From contig NC_018949.1 of assembly GCF_000304475.1 (NCBI RefSeq), positions 62,001 to 126,000 on the forward strand: a stretch of 64,000 bases of DNA. The letters run 5' to 3'. Numbering within the stretch: the first letter of the stretch is position 1; each line of letters begins with the position of its first letter. A program made the position numbers and the translations under genes. Shown here one piece after another: positions 41,558 to 53,400 of the stretch. The notes below the pieces were generated by a model. It did not search any database and was not told the origin of the DNA. It saw only the letters and a list, made by a program, of their open reading frames with translations. The DNA comes from Kazachstania africana CBS 2517 (taxonomy: Eukaryota; Ascomycota; Saccharomycetes; Saccharomycetales; Saccharomycetaceae).

Positions 41558-42311
41558 CTCTTATATATATATTATTGTTTGTGTTGGCTTTTTCGACACG
41601 CACAGAGCCATTGACTACGTAGTCTTCAAGATCCTTATATATACTTCAAGTCACTACTTCGAAATTTGGGTGTCCTTCTATTAATAATGAATTTTGAAAA
41701 ATGGGTGTCATCGAAGTTCAATGTGGGATACCAGTAAACCATCAAAAATTTCGAACTAATCAAAATCATGTCCGGGCATTCAATCCATTGTGGATCCCAC
41801 AGGATTCAGAGACGACAGAATGCTGAGGATGGATTACTAATAAATGCGGGTGTTTTAACGATTTTCTTGTGACATGACCGTCACGACAATGCCAGGTGCT
41901 ATAATCTAGTTGTATATGTAAAGCAGATCGCTGTAACGCACGTAGAGAAACTCCTGAAACATGCATTTCTCAATCGGGAATGACATGGTTACACCAATTC
42001 TCGAAATTGTAATCGTACTTGTCCATTCCAGTTAAATTTAGAGTCTTTCTTTCCAGAAGAGCCACGAAACCTCTTGCTGTCTTCTCATTCCATTCGACAT
42101 TGAAGTGCACACACACACACCCCAAGCTGTGCATTATACAATGCAACTCAGTGTTAGACTGCTTCTTACTATGGTATATGAGATGGTTGATACACCTAAA
42201 AATTTTGTAATACATTACGCGTCGCGTATTAAATAAAGTATATCAAATATCTTAAAGCTCATATTACTACCGTGATTCGAAGAAGATAGACGCTGGTTTA
42301 AACACGCAGAA
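41558..42311. promoter_or_regulatory. Divergent LSO1/POL31 promoter
   Basis: These 754 bases have no supported gene; small frames near 41766-42215 lack recognisable products. A CA run is at 42107-42120. An MCB element lies close to POL31 (listed separately). Confidence 0.45.
42217..42222 (+). promoter_or_regulatory. MCB element upstream of POL31
   Basis: ACGCGT, the MBF (Mbp1-Swi6) binding core, is followed by CGCGT two bases later, 90 bases before the POL31 ATG. DNA polymerase subunit genes are G1/S-regulated by MBF in yeast, so the site is probably functional. Confidence 0.65.
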
Positions 42312-43757
42312 ATGGACAGTCTATTGAGGAAGTTCAACGAAGCTAGGACGCTGGATCCAGAATCCATTGAAAGAAGCATAGTAAATGAGATTGTTAGCAC
42401 CGAAAACCCTTTCTATTTGCCTTGGAATGAGAGAGATTACAGCAACCAATTTTATTCGATTTACCAGCACAGACTGAATGTTTTGAAGGAAAGAGTAGAA
42501 AAAGAATGTAATAAAAGATGGGACGATCATTTTAGACTGAATGGTAGACCCGTGATGAGGAAGAATAAAGTACTTGACATTGAAGGTAATGAGCCATGTT
42601 GGTGTATTGGTACGATCTACTGTGAAATGAAGTACAAACCGAATATTTTGGAGGAAGTTATCAATGATACATACAATGCACCTGATTTGGCCAAGAGTTA
42701 TACTGATCCTGAAGGTAGTGACGAAATTATGTTAGAAGACGAGAGTGGTAGAGTGTTGTTAGTTGGTGATTTTATCAGACAGACGCCGTTTATAACAGGT
42801 GCTGTAGTCGGTTTGCTAGGAATGGAAGCAGATGCAGGTACTTTTCAAGTCCTCGACATATGTTACCCTTCTCCATTGATCCAAAGACCGCTGCCATCAA
42901 AGGATAATTTAGAGATGATGAAAGGTCAAAAAATCGCATTAGTCTCCGGTTTAAATTTAACTACTACTACGCCTGATCGTGTAATGAGGTTACAACTCTT
43001 ACAAGAGTTCTTAATAGGAAACCTTTACAATACCAGTAAAGTTTCACAAATTGGGAAGTTGATTATTTGTGGTAATCTGGTAGAATTTGATTTAAATGAT
43101 GACAGAGAGACAGCTCAGGGTAAACTTTCTGAAAACCTGGATGAATTTGGAAATTTTTTGGCAAATACATTACAATCTATTTCGATTGATATCTTACCAG
43201 GTCGTAATGACCCCAGTGATAGAACATTACCACAACAACCTTTGCATAAAGCTTTATTCAACGGTTCAATCAAGAAATATATTGAAAATGTCGATTACAA
43301 TATATTGAGTTTAGTGACAAATCCATACCAATTTGATTTCAATGGGTGGCAGATGTTGGCTACATCAGGTCAAAGTATTAATGACATTTGCAAATATATT
43401 ATGCCTTATAAAAAACAGGATACTGAGGATGATGAGGCTTCTGATATTAGCTCCCATGATAGTTTGGAAAATAGGTTAGATTTAATGGAATGTACGCTGA
43501 AATGGCAGAATATTGCACCAACTGCTCCTGATACATTATGGTGCTATCCGTACAAAAATAATGATCCGTTCATTTTAAAAGAATGGCCACACTTGTACGT
43601 GATCGGTAATCAACCTGAATTTGGTTCTCGCGAAACGAAAATGAGCAATGGAGCAAAGATTAAAATTATTTCAGTTCCTGAATTTAGTGAAACTGGTAAG
43701 ATTGTACTATTAGATATGTCAACTTTGGAAGTTGAACTTGTTAGTATTGAATTATGA
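42312..43757 (+). CDS. POL31: DNA polymerase delta small subunit Pol31
   Basis: 481 residues (487 in S. cerevisiae). Pol31 joins catalytic Pol3 with Pol32 and is shared with polymerase zeta. The N-terminal region contains an OB fold; EPCWCIGTIYCEMKYKPNIL and VLLVGDFIRQTPFITGAVVGLLG are typical of B-subunits. The C-terminal part is the inactive phosphoesterase-like domain (IALVSGLNL, LIICGNLVEF, DILPGRNDPSDRTLPQQP). In the last motif the family keeps the fold but lacks catalytic metal ligands. It is located next to LSO1 as in S. cerevisiae, with an MCB element upstream. Confidence 0.97.
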   Translation: MDSLLRKFNEARTLDPESIERSIVNEIVSTENPFYLPWNERDYSNQFYSIYQHRLNVLKERVEKECNKRWDDHFRLNGRPVMRKNKVLDIEGNEPCWCIGTIYCEMKYKPNILEEVINDTYNAPDLAKSYTDPEGSDEIMLEDESGRVLLVGDFIRQTPFITGAVVGLLGMEADAGTFQVLDICYPSPLIQRPLPSKDNLEMMKGQKIALVSGLNLTTTTPDRVMRLQLLQEFLIGNLYNTSKVSQIGKLIICGNLVEFDLNDDRETAQGKLSENLDEFGNFLANTLQSISIDILPGRNDPSDRTLPQQPLHKALFNGSIKKYIENVDYNILSLVTNPYQFDFNGWQMLATSGQSINDICKYIMPYKKQDTEDDEASDISSHDSLENRLDLMECTLKWQNIAPTAPDTLWCYPYKNNDPFILKEWPHLYVIGNQPEFGSRETKMSNGAKIKIISVPEFSETGKIVLLDMSTLEVELVSIEL

Positions 43758-44822
43758 TTATTTTATAGACTATGTATATGACAGGATGATATTGCGATAT
43801 ATTAAATTTTGAATCCTGGCATCAATCACAAAAATAATCATTGAACATTTGACTGATAGGGGACTAAAAGTTATAATATAACCCATTATTTAGGTAAAAT
43901 GTTTTTCATCTTTGATAAGAACGTTTTTACAATCAGTAAAAATATAAGAAGGATTGGGTTAACTCATTGAAAGTGACCGATTTTTGCATTTGTTTGGGGT
44001 AAAAAGGATTTGATCCTTGATTTCAGTTAAGTTGAGCAACAATAGAGTAAGGTTTGTTGCATAATACTCAGAAAGCTTGGGACACTTTTTGTTTTAGATT
44101 TGGCGATAGTGATTTATATTAGAAGCTACAAGGAAGAAATTAAGTACTATATATGGAGGTTTTGAAATAACTTTCTAAAAGCTACATTGAGTTTATAGAA
44201 ATTTGATGTATGCCAATATTTTTCTCTTCATTTTTAGTATGTTTATTATGTGAGTCTGGGAATTCCAAAGTTTTATACAATCGAAAAGTTATTGGGGTAG
44301 TGACAAACACTAAAATAGAGTAAATGTTAACAAAAAAATGTTTGGAAAAAATAAACATGCCTGTCCTAAACACAGACAGTACCATTCATTTAATACTAAT
44401 TGAGTCTAAAATTTACCCAAATAGTTAAATATAACAGAACAGTCATTTTTGTTACCTTGGCCTGTTGTGAAGTTAATATTACGAAATCAGCACTCCTTCA
44501 ACATATATGGAGCAGGAAGCATTTCGTAATTTTCAAATCATTTTTACTTATATCAATGTACCTTTAATGGTAGTAAATTACAAACCAGAAAAATTACAGA
44601 ATAAAAAAGCTCTATTTTCCAAATCTTCATTATTAGACACTTTTTCAAAATAGAAGATTGTTTGAAAATGCGTCCTTTTTTTATACTGATACTAAACAAT
44701 GTTTCCTCGTATATTAAATGGGAAGTACAGAGGCCAAAGAAGGTGTGGAGAGGAGGTTGAAGTACAGTTATATGTTAATAGAACAAGGTTGAAGTTAAAA
44801 AAATAAAAAACAAGATTTGTAT
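43758..44822. other. AT-rich gene-free region between POL31 and tRNA-Ser
   Basis: These 1065 bases are AT rich, with stop codons in all frames and no recognisable gene. I looked for a solo retrotransposon LTR (TGTTG...CAACA ends) because of the nearby tRNA gene. Candidate ends at about 44054 and 44504 are not flanked by a matching target duplication, so none is called. The region lies at a synteny breakpoint. Confidence 0.5.
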
Positions 44823-44904
44823 GGCAACTTGGCCGAGTGGTTAAGGCGAAAGATTAGAAATCTTTTGGGCTCTGCCCGCGCAGGTTCGAGTCCTGCAGTT
44901 GTCG
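44823..44904 (+). tRNA. tRNA-Ser(AGA)
   Basis: The 82-base sequence folds as a class II tRNA. GGCAACT pairs with AGTTGTC at the ends, the anticodon is AGA inside AAAGATTAGAAATCTTT, the long variable arm is GGGCTCTGCCCGC, and the T arm contains GGTTCGAGTCC. It differs little from the S. cerevisiae tRNA-Ser(AGA) as I recall it. There is no intron. A run of T directly downstream (44907-44912) is the Pol III terminator. Confidence 0.97.
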
Positions 44905-46328
44905 TTATTTTTTCGAAAATTTTTTTCTTCGCCCCCCTGCGATGAAAAAGTTCAAGGTTTTTCTTTGGTACGATTCTAATGCTCAAGTCATTGGAACACC
45001 ATCATTCTCATACTCCCAAGATAACGGCAATGGAGTAAAACACAATTTGACATTACTCAAGTGGGAACAGCTTGTATACATCTGGTAAACACGTGAAACC
45101 AACCTTGCTTATAGTTGTATACCTTTAGTAATCTATGATATTACCACATTTCCGCATCCAGTAGTCGGGTAATGAAAATTTATAGTGTGAACGATTCCTT
45201 CCCCAGTGTCACCAGAACACGCAAGAACGCGTCCCGGCCCCTCTTTTCGTTCCTCTTTTTGCGCTTCCATAGCAACGAATCATCCTATTATCCCAAAAGG
45301 GCAAAAAACGAGAAAAAGATTGAAACCACATATTTCCGTCTCCCTCACCCGTTGCTACTGGATACACGCTGTCACTAGAACTCTACACCACCATTTTTTT
45401 TTGTTTGCTTTTGGAGACCAGAGAACTGAAGAGGCAAGTATTCACACCCGTGCCTCTGTACCCATAACAACCACCTTTCTTTTTTTTTCCTCTCATTTTT
45501 CGTTTCTTTGTAGTTCTGCGTCATTTTCTTTGTAGGTGGAAGACGATAAATCAAAAACCGAACCAAAATTTTGAAGGCAAGAAAGAAAAAAAGAGAAATT
45601 GTTTCTTTTTCCTAAACCTTAAAATTCCCAAGTAAAGCATTACTACGTCTATTTCTCTGTTATTACCCCTTTTTTTTATTTTCTTTATTTCGAAGTCTAC
45701 TTCCTCTTCTTTCTTTTGCCTAAAGTTGCCTACATTAACTGCCATTCTACGGCTCTTTCTTCATTTACTCTCTCCCCTTCCTACGGACGCCCCTTTTTCC
45801 CAGGCGCGTTTCTAAGGAAACCATTAGACTGGAACCACCACTACTACCATAATCACCACCGGTAAAAGAAAATTAATAAGCACTACCGTAATCAATCGTT
45901 GCGGTTACCTGGGACACCATATCTTTCTACCTCTCTCTCTTAACTTATCCATTCTTGTGCATCTCATCTAATGGGTTATTAATCCTTCAAAGCTACGTAA
46001 TCATCTTCGTTGAAATTTTCAAGATTTCGAAAACATGCAAAAATAATTTTTTTTTTTCCCACACACTTCAGTTAGTGGCTAACCCATACTCATTCATCAC
46101 TACCCACAGGCCATATTATGCAAGATCAACTGCAGAAAATTTTTTTTCCCATTAGTATTCCCCTTTAATATGGTTTAGAAAAAAAAACATATATAATTAA
46201 GTTATATTTTCATTGTAAAACGACTAAATTTCATAGTAATTCCTTCATTACTTTCTTGTTTTTCTTATAACACTAAGCATTTTTTAAACAAATCTTCCAT
46301 ATATACCACATATCAAATTCATTTTAAA
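44905..46328. promoter_or_regulatory. Long RNR2 upstream region
   Basis: This 1.4-kb region has no supported gene. It holds CACGTG (45090), a Reb1 core CGGGTAA (45166-45172), an MCB core ACGCGT (45227-45232), and imperfect Crt1/Rfx1 X-box halves: CCATAGCAAC near 45267-45276, CCATAACAAC at 45462-45471 and GTTGCTAC near 45351. Crt1 represses RNR2 until DNA damage in S. cerevisiae. Long pyrimidine tracts precede the ATG, typical of a highly expressed gene. Small frames within are treated as chance. Confidence 0.5.
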
Positions 46329-47504
46329 ATGGCCAAGGATACTAAGACCGCTGCTGAAGCATTATCTGATTTAGAAATCAAGGACAATTCTAACGTCTCA
46401 ATCGTTCAAGAGAGCGATGCTAAGAACGCTGAAGTCAATGCTAGATTAAGTGAAGCCGCAAGAAAACACAGAGAATACTTAAGCTCCCACAGAATTCAAA
46501 GACATGCATTAAAGGAAACTGAACAAGAAGAACCTCTATTAGTTGCTGACCCAAACAGAAAAACCGTCTTCCCAATCAAGTTCCACGAAATCTGGCAAGC
46601 TTACAAGAGAGCTGAAGCCTCTTTCTGGACTGCTGAAGAAATCGATCTTGGTAAGGATTTACATGACTGGAACAACAGAATGAATCCAAATGAAAAGTTC
46701 TTTATCTCCAGAGTTTTAGCTTTCTTCGCTGCCTCTGATGGTTTAGTCAACGAAAACTTGGTCGAAAACTTCTCTGCTGAAGTCGCTATCCCAGAAGCTA
46801 AGGCTTTCTACGGTTTCCAAATTATGATCGAAAATATTCACTCTGAAACTTACTCCCTTTTAATCGATACCTATATTAAGGATCCAAAGGAATCTGAATT
46901 TCTTTTCAACGCCATTGACACTATTCCTCAAATTAAAGAAAAGGCTCTATGGGCTTTGAGATGGATTAACGACGCCGAATCCCCATTCGCTGAAAGATTA
47001 GTTGCTTTTGCTGCCATCGAAGGTGTCTTCTTCTCCGGTTCTTTCGCCTCCATTTTCTGGTTAAAGAAGAGAGGTTTAATGCCAGGTCTAACTTTCTCTA
47101 ACGAATTAATCTGTAGAGATGAAGGTTTACACACTGATTTCGCTTGTCTATTGTTCGCTCACTTAAAGCACAAGCCAGCTCCAGAAGTTGTCGAAAGAAT
47201 CGTCACCGAAGCTGTTGCCATCGAAAAGCAATACTTCATCGATGCTTTACCAGTCTCTTTATTAGGTATGAATGCTGATTTAATGAACCAATACGTTGAA
47301 TTTGTCGCTGATAGATTATTAGTTGCTTTCGGTAACAAGAAATTCTATGGTGTCGAAAATCCATTCGATTTCATGGAAAACATTTCCTTAGCTGGTAAGA
47401 CTAACTTCTTCGAAAAGAGAGTTTCCGATTACCAATATGCTGGTGTTATGTCCAAGACCACTGGTACTGAAGAAGGTGCTTTCAACATCAACGAAGATTT
47501 CTAA
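46329..47504 (+). CDS. RNR2: Ribonucleotide reductase small subunit Rnr2
   Basis: 391 residues (399 in S. cerevisiae). This is the iron- and tyrosyl-radical-bearing R2 subunit that makes dNTPs with Rnr1. Ferritin-like helices carry the iron ligands in [28 protein letters not shown] and [25 protein letters not shown] holds the radical tyrosine region. The C-terminus GAFNINEDF is the tail that docks on R1. The catalytic residues separate it from Rnr4, which lacks several ligands. Strongly biased codons (AAG, GGT, GCT, AGA) indicate high expression. The upstream region has X-box-like motifs. Confidence 0.97.
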   Translation: MAKDTKTAAEALSDLEIKDNSNVSIVQESDAKNAEVNARLSEAARKHREYLSSHRIQRHALKETEQEEPLLVADPNRKTVFPIKFHEIWQAYKRAEASFWTAEEIDLGKDLHDWNNRMNPNEKFFISRVLAFFAASDGLVNENLVENFSAEVAIPEAKAFYGFQIMIENIHSETYSLLIDTYIKDPKESEFLFNAIDTIPQIKEKALWALRWINDAESPFAERLVAFAAIEGVFFSGSFASIFWLKKRGLMPGLTFSNELICRDEGLHTDFACLLFAHLKHKPAPEVVERIVTEAVAIEKQYFIDALPVSLLGMNADLMNQYVEFVADRLLVAFGNKKFYGVENPFDFMENISLAGKTNFFEKRVSDYQYAGVMSKTTGTEEGAFNINEDF

Positions 47505-47761
47505 GTTGTTTTTTCCTCCGCTATTTATTAATCTACCATCCTCTATATATAAAATGTTATATATATTATTTTCCCACACTATTTCAAATATATTAAGAAC
47601 ATAAAAATATACTATTGCTTTGTTATGAAAGTTAAAGCTTTATGATTAGTTGTATCTTTCCTCTTTTTTTTTTCTTTTATTTATCGATGAGCTATTGAAG
47701 AAAATGAAAAAAAGTATATATATACGTGAATTTGATACTACTATAACTGAGAGTTCTATGC

Positions 47762-49318
47762 ATGTCTACGTACATCAGAGGTCCTATATGTGGTACAGAT
47801 AACTGTCCATCACGTCTATGGCGTATTATTGCTGGTAGGCGTACGTGCCAGTACGGTCACGTCATGGAAGGTGATATCGAATTTAATAACGACGATGATG
47901 ACATGACTAGCGCAGGTGTCATTACGAGAAGATTGAATTTAACTACTAACGCCATAGGTAGTTTCCAATCTTCATTGAATACTTCTCAGTTCAATAATTC
48001 ACAGAAAACTACTAGAGATAAGAAAATTTATGGTGAAGATGCAAAATTTTTATTTTTAAAATCTTTTCAATTTATCTTGAAAAGACAATGTCAGTGCCTT
48101 ATTCAGGAAATGAACTTTCCAGACCAGTTTGAAACTGTTGTAAAATGTATTTGGTTAGAGATGCTGAAAAGTTTCAATGATGATGATAATATGCATAATG
48201 ATCCAGTCACAGATACCGATGTAAATTATAGTGATGATGACAACGTAGCAGAACGAATTAGTAGACTAAATAAAGATGCTAGCAGATCAAAACTTGGACT
48301 TCATATGACTTCCACAATATCAATACTATACATGGCTTCTGTTCATATGGGTCTACCTGTCTTTACATGCGATTTCATAAAATGGATTTGTGCCGCAAGG
48401 TTACCATATTTCAAGTCCAATAAATCATTACCAAAAAGTTGGAGGATCAAGTTACCAAATTATTACTTAGAGCTTCTTGAAGGTGGGACGCCACCAAATA
48501 ATGCTCAGTATTATAATAAGATAGCAGCGACGTGTGCCAAGATATCGTTCAATTCCAAGTTTGAGTGTAAAATTAATCCCAGACCTTTTATTCTAAAACT
48601 TATACTTCTGACCACATTATCACCAGAATTTTATTTCCATACAATGAATTCAATCGAACTTATTGGGTATGACGACGATTTTGAACTAATAGCTAATGCA
48701 AAAACGCATTTCACTTCTTACCATCTCCATCCAGAATTACGCTTAATGTCTTATTTCATTATCATTGTAAGATGGGTACTCATATGTCAGGAAGAAAGGT
48801 ATTCAGATGCATGGATCTCTGCTCTAATTGAGGAGCCATCGAAGACAGAAACAAGTAGCAAAGACTCTGTTGAAAGGCAAGTTACAAACTTATTTTATGA
48901 CAATAAAGATGCTATTTTTGATTGGGATGAAACCAAAACGCTTAACTATTTAGAGTGGGTTGAAAAACAATACTTACCAAATCACCACAATGATGCCAAT
49001 AATGCGGATCTAAGTATTGATCGTAAAATAGCGAAAAGGAAATTAATGAAGATTTTTCCCATGCAGTCTGGAAATTTCCCATTACCACCTAGTGAGCACC
49101 TTTCATTTATTGACCATTTGCAGGAAAACTATTTACAGTTTAAAAATTTCTCTGACAATAACTATGCTGGAGACTTTTCGAGATCAGAATTGATCCTACA
49201 ACTAGAAGGAAAACTAATACAGACTCTAGCAATGGAATTTGCCATTTCGGTGGATCAATTGAAGATTTGTGTACATAAAATGGAAAGACACTGCATGACA
49301 AATTTGAAAGGCAAATAG
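47762..49318 (+). CDS. RRN7: RNA polymerase I core factor subunit Rrn7
   Basis: 518 residues (514 in S. cerevisiae). Rrn7 is the TFIIB-like member of the Pol I core factor with Rrn6 and Rrn11 and recruits Pol I to the rDNA promoter. An N-terminal zinc ribbon is visible: C10, C15, C29 and H33 in GPICGTDNCP and TCQYGH. An acidic linker (FNNDDDDM) follows and then two cyclin-like repeats from about 90 to 350. It lies downstream of RNR2 and is convergent with APS3, as in S. cerevisiae, 72 bases stop to stop. Confidence 0.94.
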   Translation: MSTYIRGPICGTDNCPSRLWRIIAGRRTCQYGHVMEGDIEFNNDDDDMTSAGVITRRLNLTTNAIGSFQSSLNTSQFNNSQKTTRDKKIYGEDAKFLFLKSFQFILKRQCQCLIQEMNFPDQFETVVKCIWLEMLKSFNDDDNMHNDPVTDTDVNYSDDDNVAERISRLNKDASRSKLGLHMTSTISILYMASVHMGLPVFTCDFIKWICAARLPYFKSNKSLPKSWRIKLPNYYLELLEGGTPPNNAQYYNKIAATCAKISFNSKFECKINPRPFILKLILLTTLSPEFYFHTMNSIELIGYDDDFELIANAKTHFTSYHLHPELRLMSYFIIIVRWVLICQEERYSDAWISALIEEPSKTETSSKDSVERQVTNLFYDNKDAIFDWDETKTLNYLEWVEKQYLPNHHNDANNADLSIDRKIAKRKLMKIFPMQSGNFPLPPSEHLSFIDHLQENYLQFKNFSDNNYAGDFSRSELILQLEGKLIQTLAMEFAISVDQLKICVHKMERHCMTNLKGK

Positions 49319-49390
49319 TGTTCCTTGTATATACCAATATCTAAATATGCATATTCATTTCATGTAAAAAACACAACTGGAAAAAGGTTT

Positions 49391-50013
49391 TTATTGGCCT
49401 GATGCCCATTGAGCAAAACTGCCTTGAGCGAAGGCCTGTAATGCACCACTCAATCCTGTAGAGATCTTATTATCTGTAGATTCAGAAACTCGATTCAATT
49501 GATCAACTGATTTGACTATCTTGTTGACATTTGTTTCGATAACCATACCACCTTGAACGATTTCTTCCAATACACTTTGTAAGGTTTGCCAATTGAAAAT
49601 TAAGTCCAGTTCATTTACTTCAGTAAAACAACGATCTAATGCCTGGACAAAGGTTTGAATCAGATCAAGTATGGCTAACTCAGATTCTTGATCATCAACG
49701 ATAAACGTGAAATATAAAGTTGCGTAATTCTTGTAAATGATCTGAATATCCTCATCATTGTCATCACTGGATAGTAAAGAAGGTGGAGTTACCAGAAAAG
49801 AACTCTGGAAATCGTTATTTCTTTGGGATATGAGATCGTATACTTGTTCAAGTAGTAATTTCTGCTTGGTTAAATCTACTGGTGTATAGAATTTCACCAA
49901 CCTTGGTTGACATTTCTTATTGACTGAACACATTAGTCAGTAAAACTAACCCCATTGACGAATAAACATGATTACTAACGCATATACATACATATTAACA
50001 CTGCATGGATCAT
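49391..50013 (-). CDS. APS3: AP-3 complex sigma subunit Aps3, spliced
   Basis: 184 residues after splicing: complement(join(49391..49923,49992..50013)). Aps3 is the small chain of the AP-3 adaptor, which sorts cargo such as alkaline phosphatase from Golgi to vacuole. The continuous frame could start at MCSVNKKC, but this lacks the first beta strand. Splicing a 22-base exon yields MIHAVLIFNKKCQPRLVKFY, the standard sigma-chain start and nearly identical to S. cerevisiae. YATLYFTFIVDDQESELAIL and FTEVNELDLIFNW are family hallmarks. A loop around residues 52-62 is shorter than in S. cerevisiae (194 residues). Confidence 0.96.
49924..49991 (-). other. APS3: Spliceosomal intron in APS3
   Basis: The 68-base intron has a perfect 5' site GTATGT (49986-49991) and a TTCAG 3' end. 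The branch site appears to be a degenerate GACTAAT about 12 bases from the end. Splicing joins T to TC to make Phe8. The S. cerevisiae gene also has an intron here as I recall. Confidence 0.92.
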
Positions 50014-50486
50014 AACTACCGCTTTCAGAAGTCCTTTCACTGTACTACTGGTACTGAACTTGATAGTTTTTAAGAGTACTTTACTGGGCTTCGCTGTAGT
50101 GAAATTTTAACTTTCAGCAGGCAGATGAAAAGATGGATTACGTTGTAACGAAACAATACTAACCCAATTACCCTTACGAGTAAAACACTGTATAAGTCTA
50201 TATTAAAGACACTATTAAATTGGATCCTGCCCCATCAGCGTGCAGTACTAATCATTCTAAAAGATGGTGATTAAAGTAGCCATGAGTAACCCGGACTTTC
50301 AGATTATGATATCAGATATTATATATTGAAAGCGGGCCCAACTTAATCTTAGTTAATTAGTAGGTGCAACTTCATGCAAAACAAGTATAGATCCGGTCGA
50401 AGAAGTCGCTTTAAAACGAGATAGTAAATTCTAGATAACAGAGTATTGTTAACGGGATTACTATTTGGCGATTGAGATTAATTCAA
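50014..50486. promoter_or_regulatory. Divergent APS3/UBR2 promoter
   Basis: These 473 bases contain no open frame of note and no RNA gene. I see no distinctive motif cluster; the region marks a synteny junction between chromosome X-like and chromosome XII-like segments. Confidence 0.45.
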
Positions 50487-53400
50487 ATGAATAAAGTACG
50501 TCGAAGGATACCTGAAAATCTCACAGATTTCCTGAACTATTTGCCCAGTTTATCACAAAATAATTATGATACCCCACTAAGTTATATTATCTGGAAAGCT
50601 CTAGATACGTGTCTTTCAACGGATACGGATCTGGTGGACTGGAACTCCATAATCAGTCCCTTTTACAGTGAAAATTGGACAAATGGTAGCTATCAGGCAG
50701 TTTTAAGCAACGATAATTGGAAAAAAATCAATTTCGAGGAAAATACTGGCAATGATCATGTTGGAATGAGTTGCGGCAGACAATGTTTCAATAAAGATCT
50801 CGTTTACTATTGCTTCACATGCACAAGAAGCCCTTTTTATGAAATTTGTGAGTCCTGCTTCGATGAAAGTAAGCATATTGGTCACTCTTATGTGGTTAAG
50901 GTGATCAATCAATCACAGGGAAGAATCTGCCATTGTGGAAATCCTGCCGTGTTCAAGAATGCCGATGATGCATTTAAGTGTAAAAATGATGCAAATAACA
51001 CAGCACAAACATTGCCACCATCAGGCCTGCATCATAATGTCTATCACACTGTAAGCATAGTATTAGATCATATTATTGGGATTCTAACCTACTTAAAAGA
51101 ACAAAACCGTCATGAGAATAACAATTCACGAGACCACAATAACAATATCACTAATAAAACGTCTATTTCGAGCAGAATGAAATATCCTAACTTATATGAT
51201 GAGCTAAATAGATCAAACAGTAACGCTAATGAAGATGAACGATCTGTTAATTATATGATACAGCGACAATACGAACAAAATAACAATTTGGAACAAAAAT
51301 GGACCTTACAAATAGAAGAGGAAGATTGCAAAATGCAACAAAGGGATTTTGCAAAATGTTTGATTGACATTCTTGATACACCGATGGAATATGCCGTAAA
51401 CATTATAGATATGATAGATTCAGTCCATTCAGCCGTCACTATATTAGAATCAAATGATTTTATAAAACTCAAACAGATACAACAGGAATTTTACGAGCAG
51501 AATATTACATTATATATAAGAAGGAAACATGATGTCTTCAAAAAAAAGCTGGTTGAGGATCTTTCAGAATGGCTTTATAATTTATGCCTTGACAGAAGAA
51601 CGCCATTTCACGTAAAAACTACAATACGACTTTCTCTATTAGAATTATGGCAATGCAAATTTGACTTAACTGAAGGGTTCCCTGAAAATAAAAAGATTAG
51701 TTTATTTGGTAACTTCTTTGCTCCCAATAAGAATGTTTGGTTTAATCCATGGCCCATCAATGACATGCACGATTCTCATATAACCAAAATTATGCAGGAC
51801 TATAATATTAATATTATTAATTCAACGTCCCACAAGATTAAACCACAAATGTGTTCAATACGAGGCTCACGGCTACAATATCTTCTGACCGAATGTACTA
51901 CAAATCTTTCAAAATTTGCGAGCTTAAGATTCATCAAAATAATCTCTACAATGTTCAGCATTTGTGATGAGGTTAAGAAATTCCTAGCGCTACAATATTT
52001 TGATGTTTATTTACATATTCTTTATAGTTCGGTCTCATCTGAAAGATCGAAATTAAATGGGTTTTTGATGCACCTCCTGTCGCAGTACACTGTACAAGAC
52101 CCAGAAATAGCCAACCTAGCAATAATATCTGGTTTCATAGAGAAAGCTTTGAAGTTTTCTCTTAATTTACTGTGTTTTAAGGCTGAAGATCTGGATTCAA
52201 ATCGCCATTTATATCTAATTGATGAATTTACTTTACCAAAAGATAGCATCAAAAACAGAAAAGTGATTATTTGTTTTCAGAACCTTTGTTCGCTACTGTT
52301 ATGCCACACAATACCCAAGGAAGTACTTGAGAGACGGGAATTATTTCTTGCATTATTGAAAGTGACTTCAGAATTTGATAATATTCTTCCATTAAAAAGA
52401 GAAACTAATGAACATGTCGAATTTGAAAATTTCGATTTTTCACTATATTATATTTATTTTACTTACATTTTGATGATGGTAGATGCTTACTCTCGAAGCC
52501 TATCCCAAATTAAAGATGTAGAAGAAAGAAAAATTACAATAACAAGATTGCTCAACACGATTTCTGATAAAGAGATTAAATTATATCACAAATTCAAAAA
52601 CTCACCCGATTTTAATTCGACATTATCTGAAGATGGAGAAAAACCAAATATTGAAGCCATTTTTTCATTAAAGGAAAAGATATGCAATTATGTCACGGAC
52701 ACGATAAATTTTCAAGTTGGTGTAGATACCCAAAATTTTTTTAATCCTATGTCATACTTTTTTAGGTTTGTAGTTCAGTGGGGTGGATGTAATAAAGAAG
52801 AATCTAATTCATCAAGTTTGACTGTGCCTTTCAAATTTCAAGAATTTTTGGCGAAACAACACACATCGTTGTTGGTTTCTGAGGTGTCTCTGTCGACTTT
52901 GGTGCTGATTGGGCAAATTAATACAGGTTTCTGGGTGAGAAACGGTACTCCAATTACACACCAACTTAGATTATACACTAAATATGGGATGAGAGAGTTT
53001 GCATACTCCAGTGACCTATTCAACGTACAGGTTAAGATGTCTATGACAGATCCTAATGCGTTCATGGTTACATTCTTGTCGAGGTGGGGTCTGAAACATT
53101 GGGCGAATGGTGTTCCTATGGGTGACTATCCCGATGAAGACACCACTATTGGTATTGTGGGTGAATGCCTTCTCTTACTGATACAACTGTTCAGTGAAAT
53201 AAAGTCTTTAACTTCATCGACTCCAGAGGCGTCCCTTGAAAAGGCTTTCAAAGACGAAATCATAAATGGCATCGGATTTGATACTTGCACGTATAGTAAG
53301 ATAAGAAATACTCTACCAGACCATATTGGGGGTCATCCATTGTTTGACGATCGTCTGGAACAATACAGTGACTATCTCCCCCCAAAAAGTTTGTCCGACA

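Noticed and set aside
44054..44504. Possible solo LTR with TGTTG and CAACA ends near tRNA-Ser
   Set aside because: Flanking five-base sequences do not match as a target-site duplication and nothing inside resembles an LTR or primer-binding site.
45172..45535. Overlapping frames of 68 and 109 codons upstream of RNR2
   Set aside because: They overlap each other in different phases, are rich in low-complexity residues from pyrimidine tracts and match no family I know.
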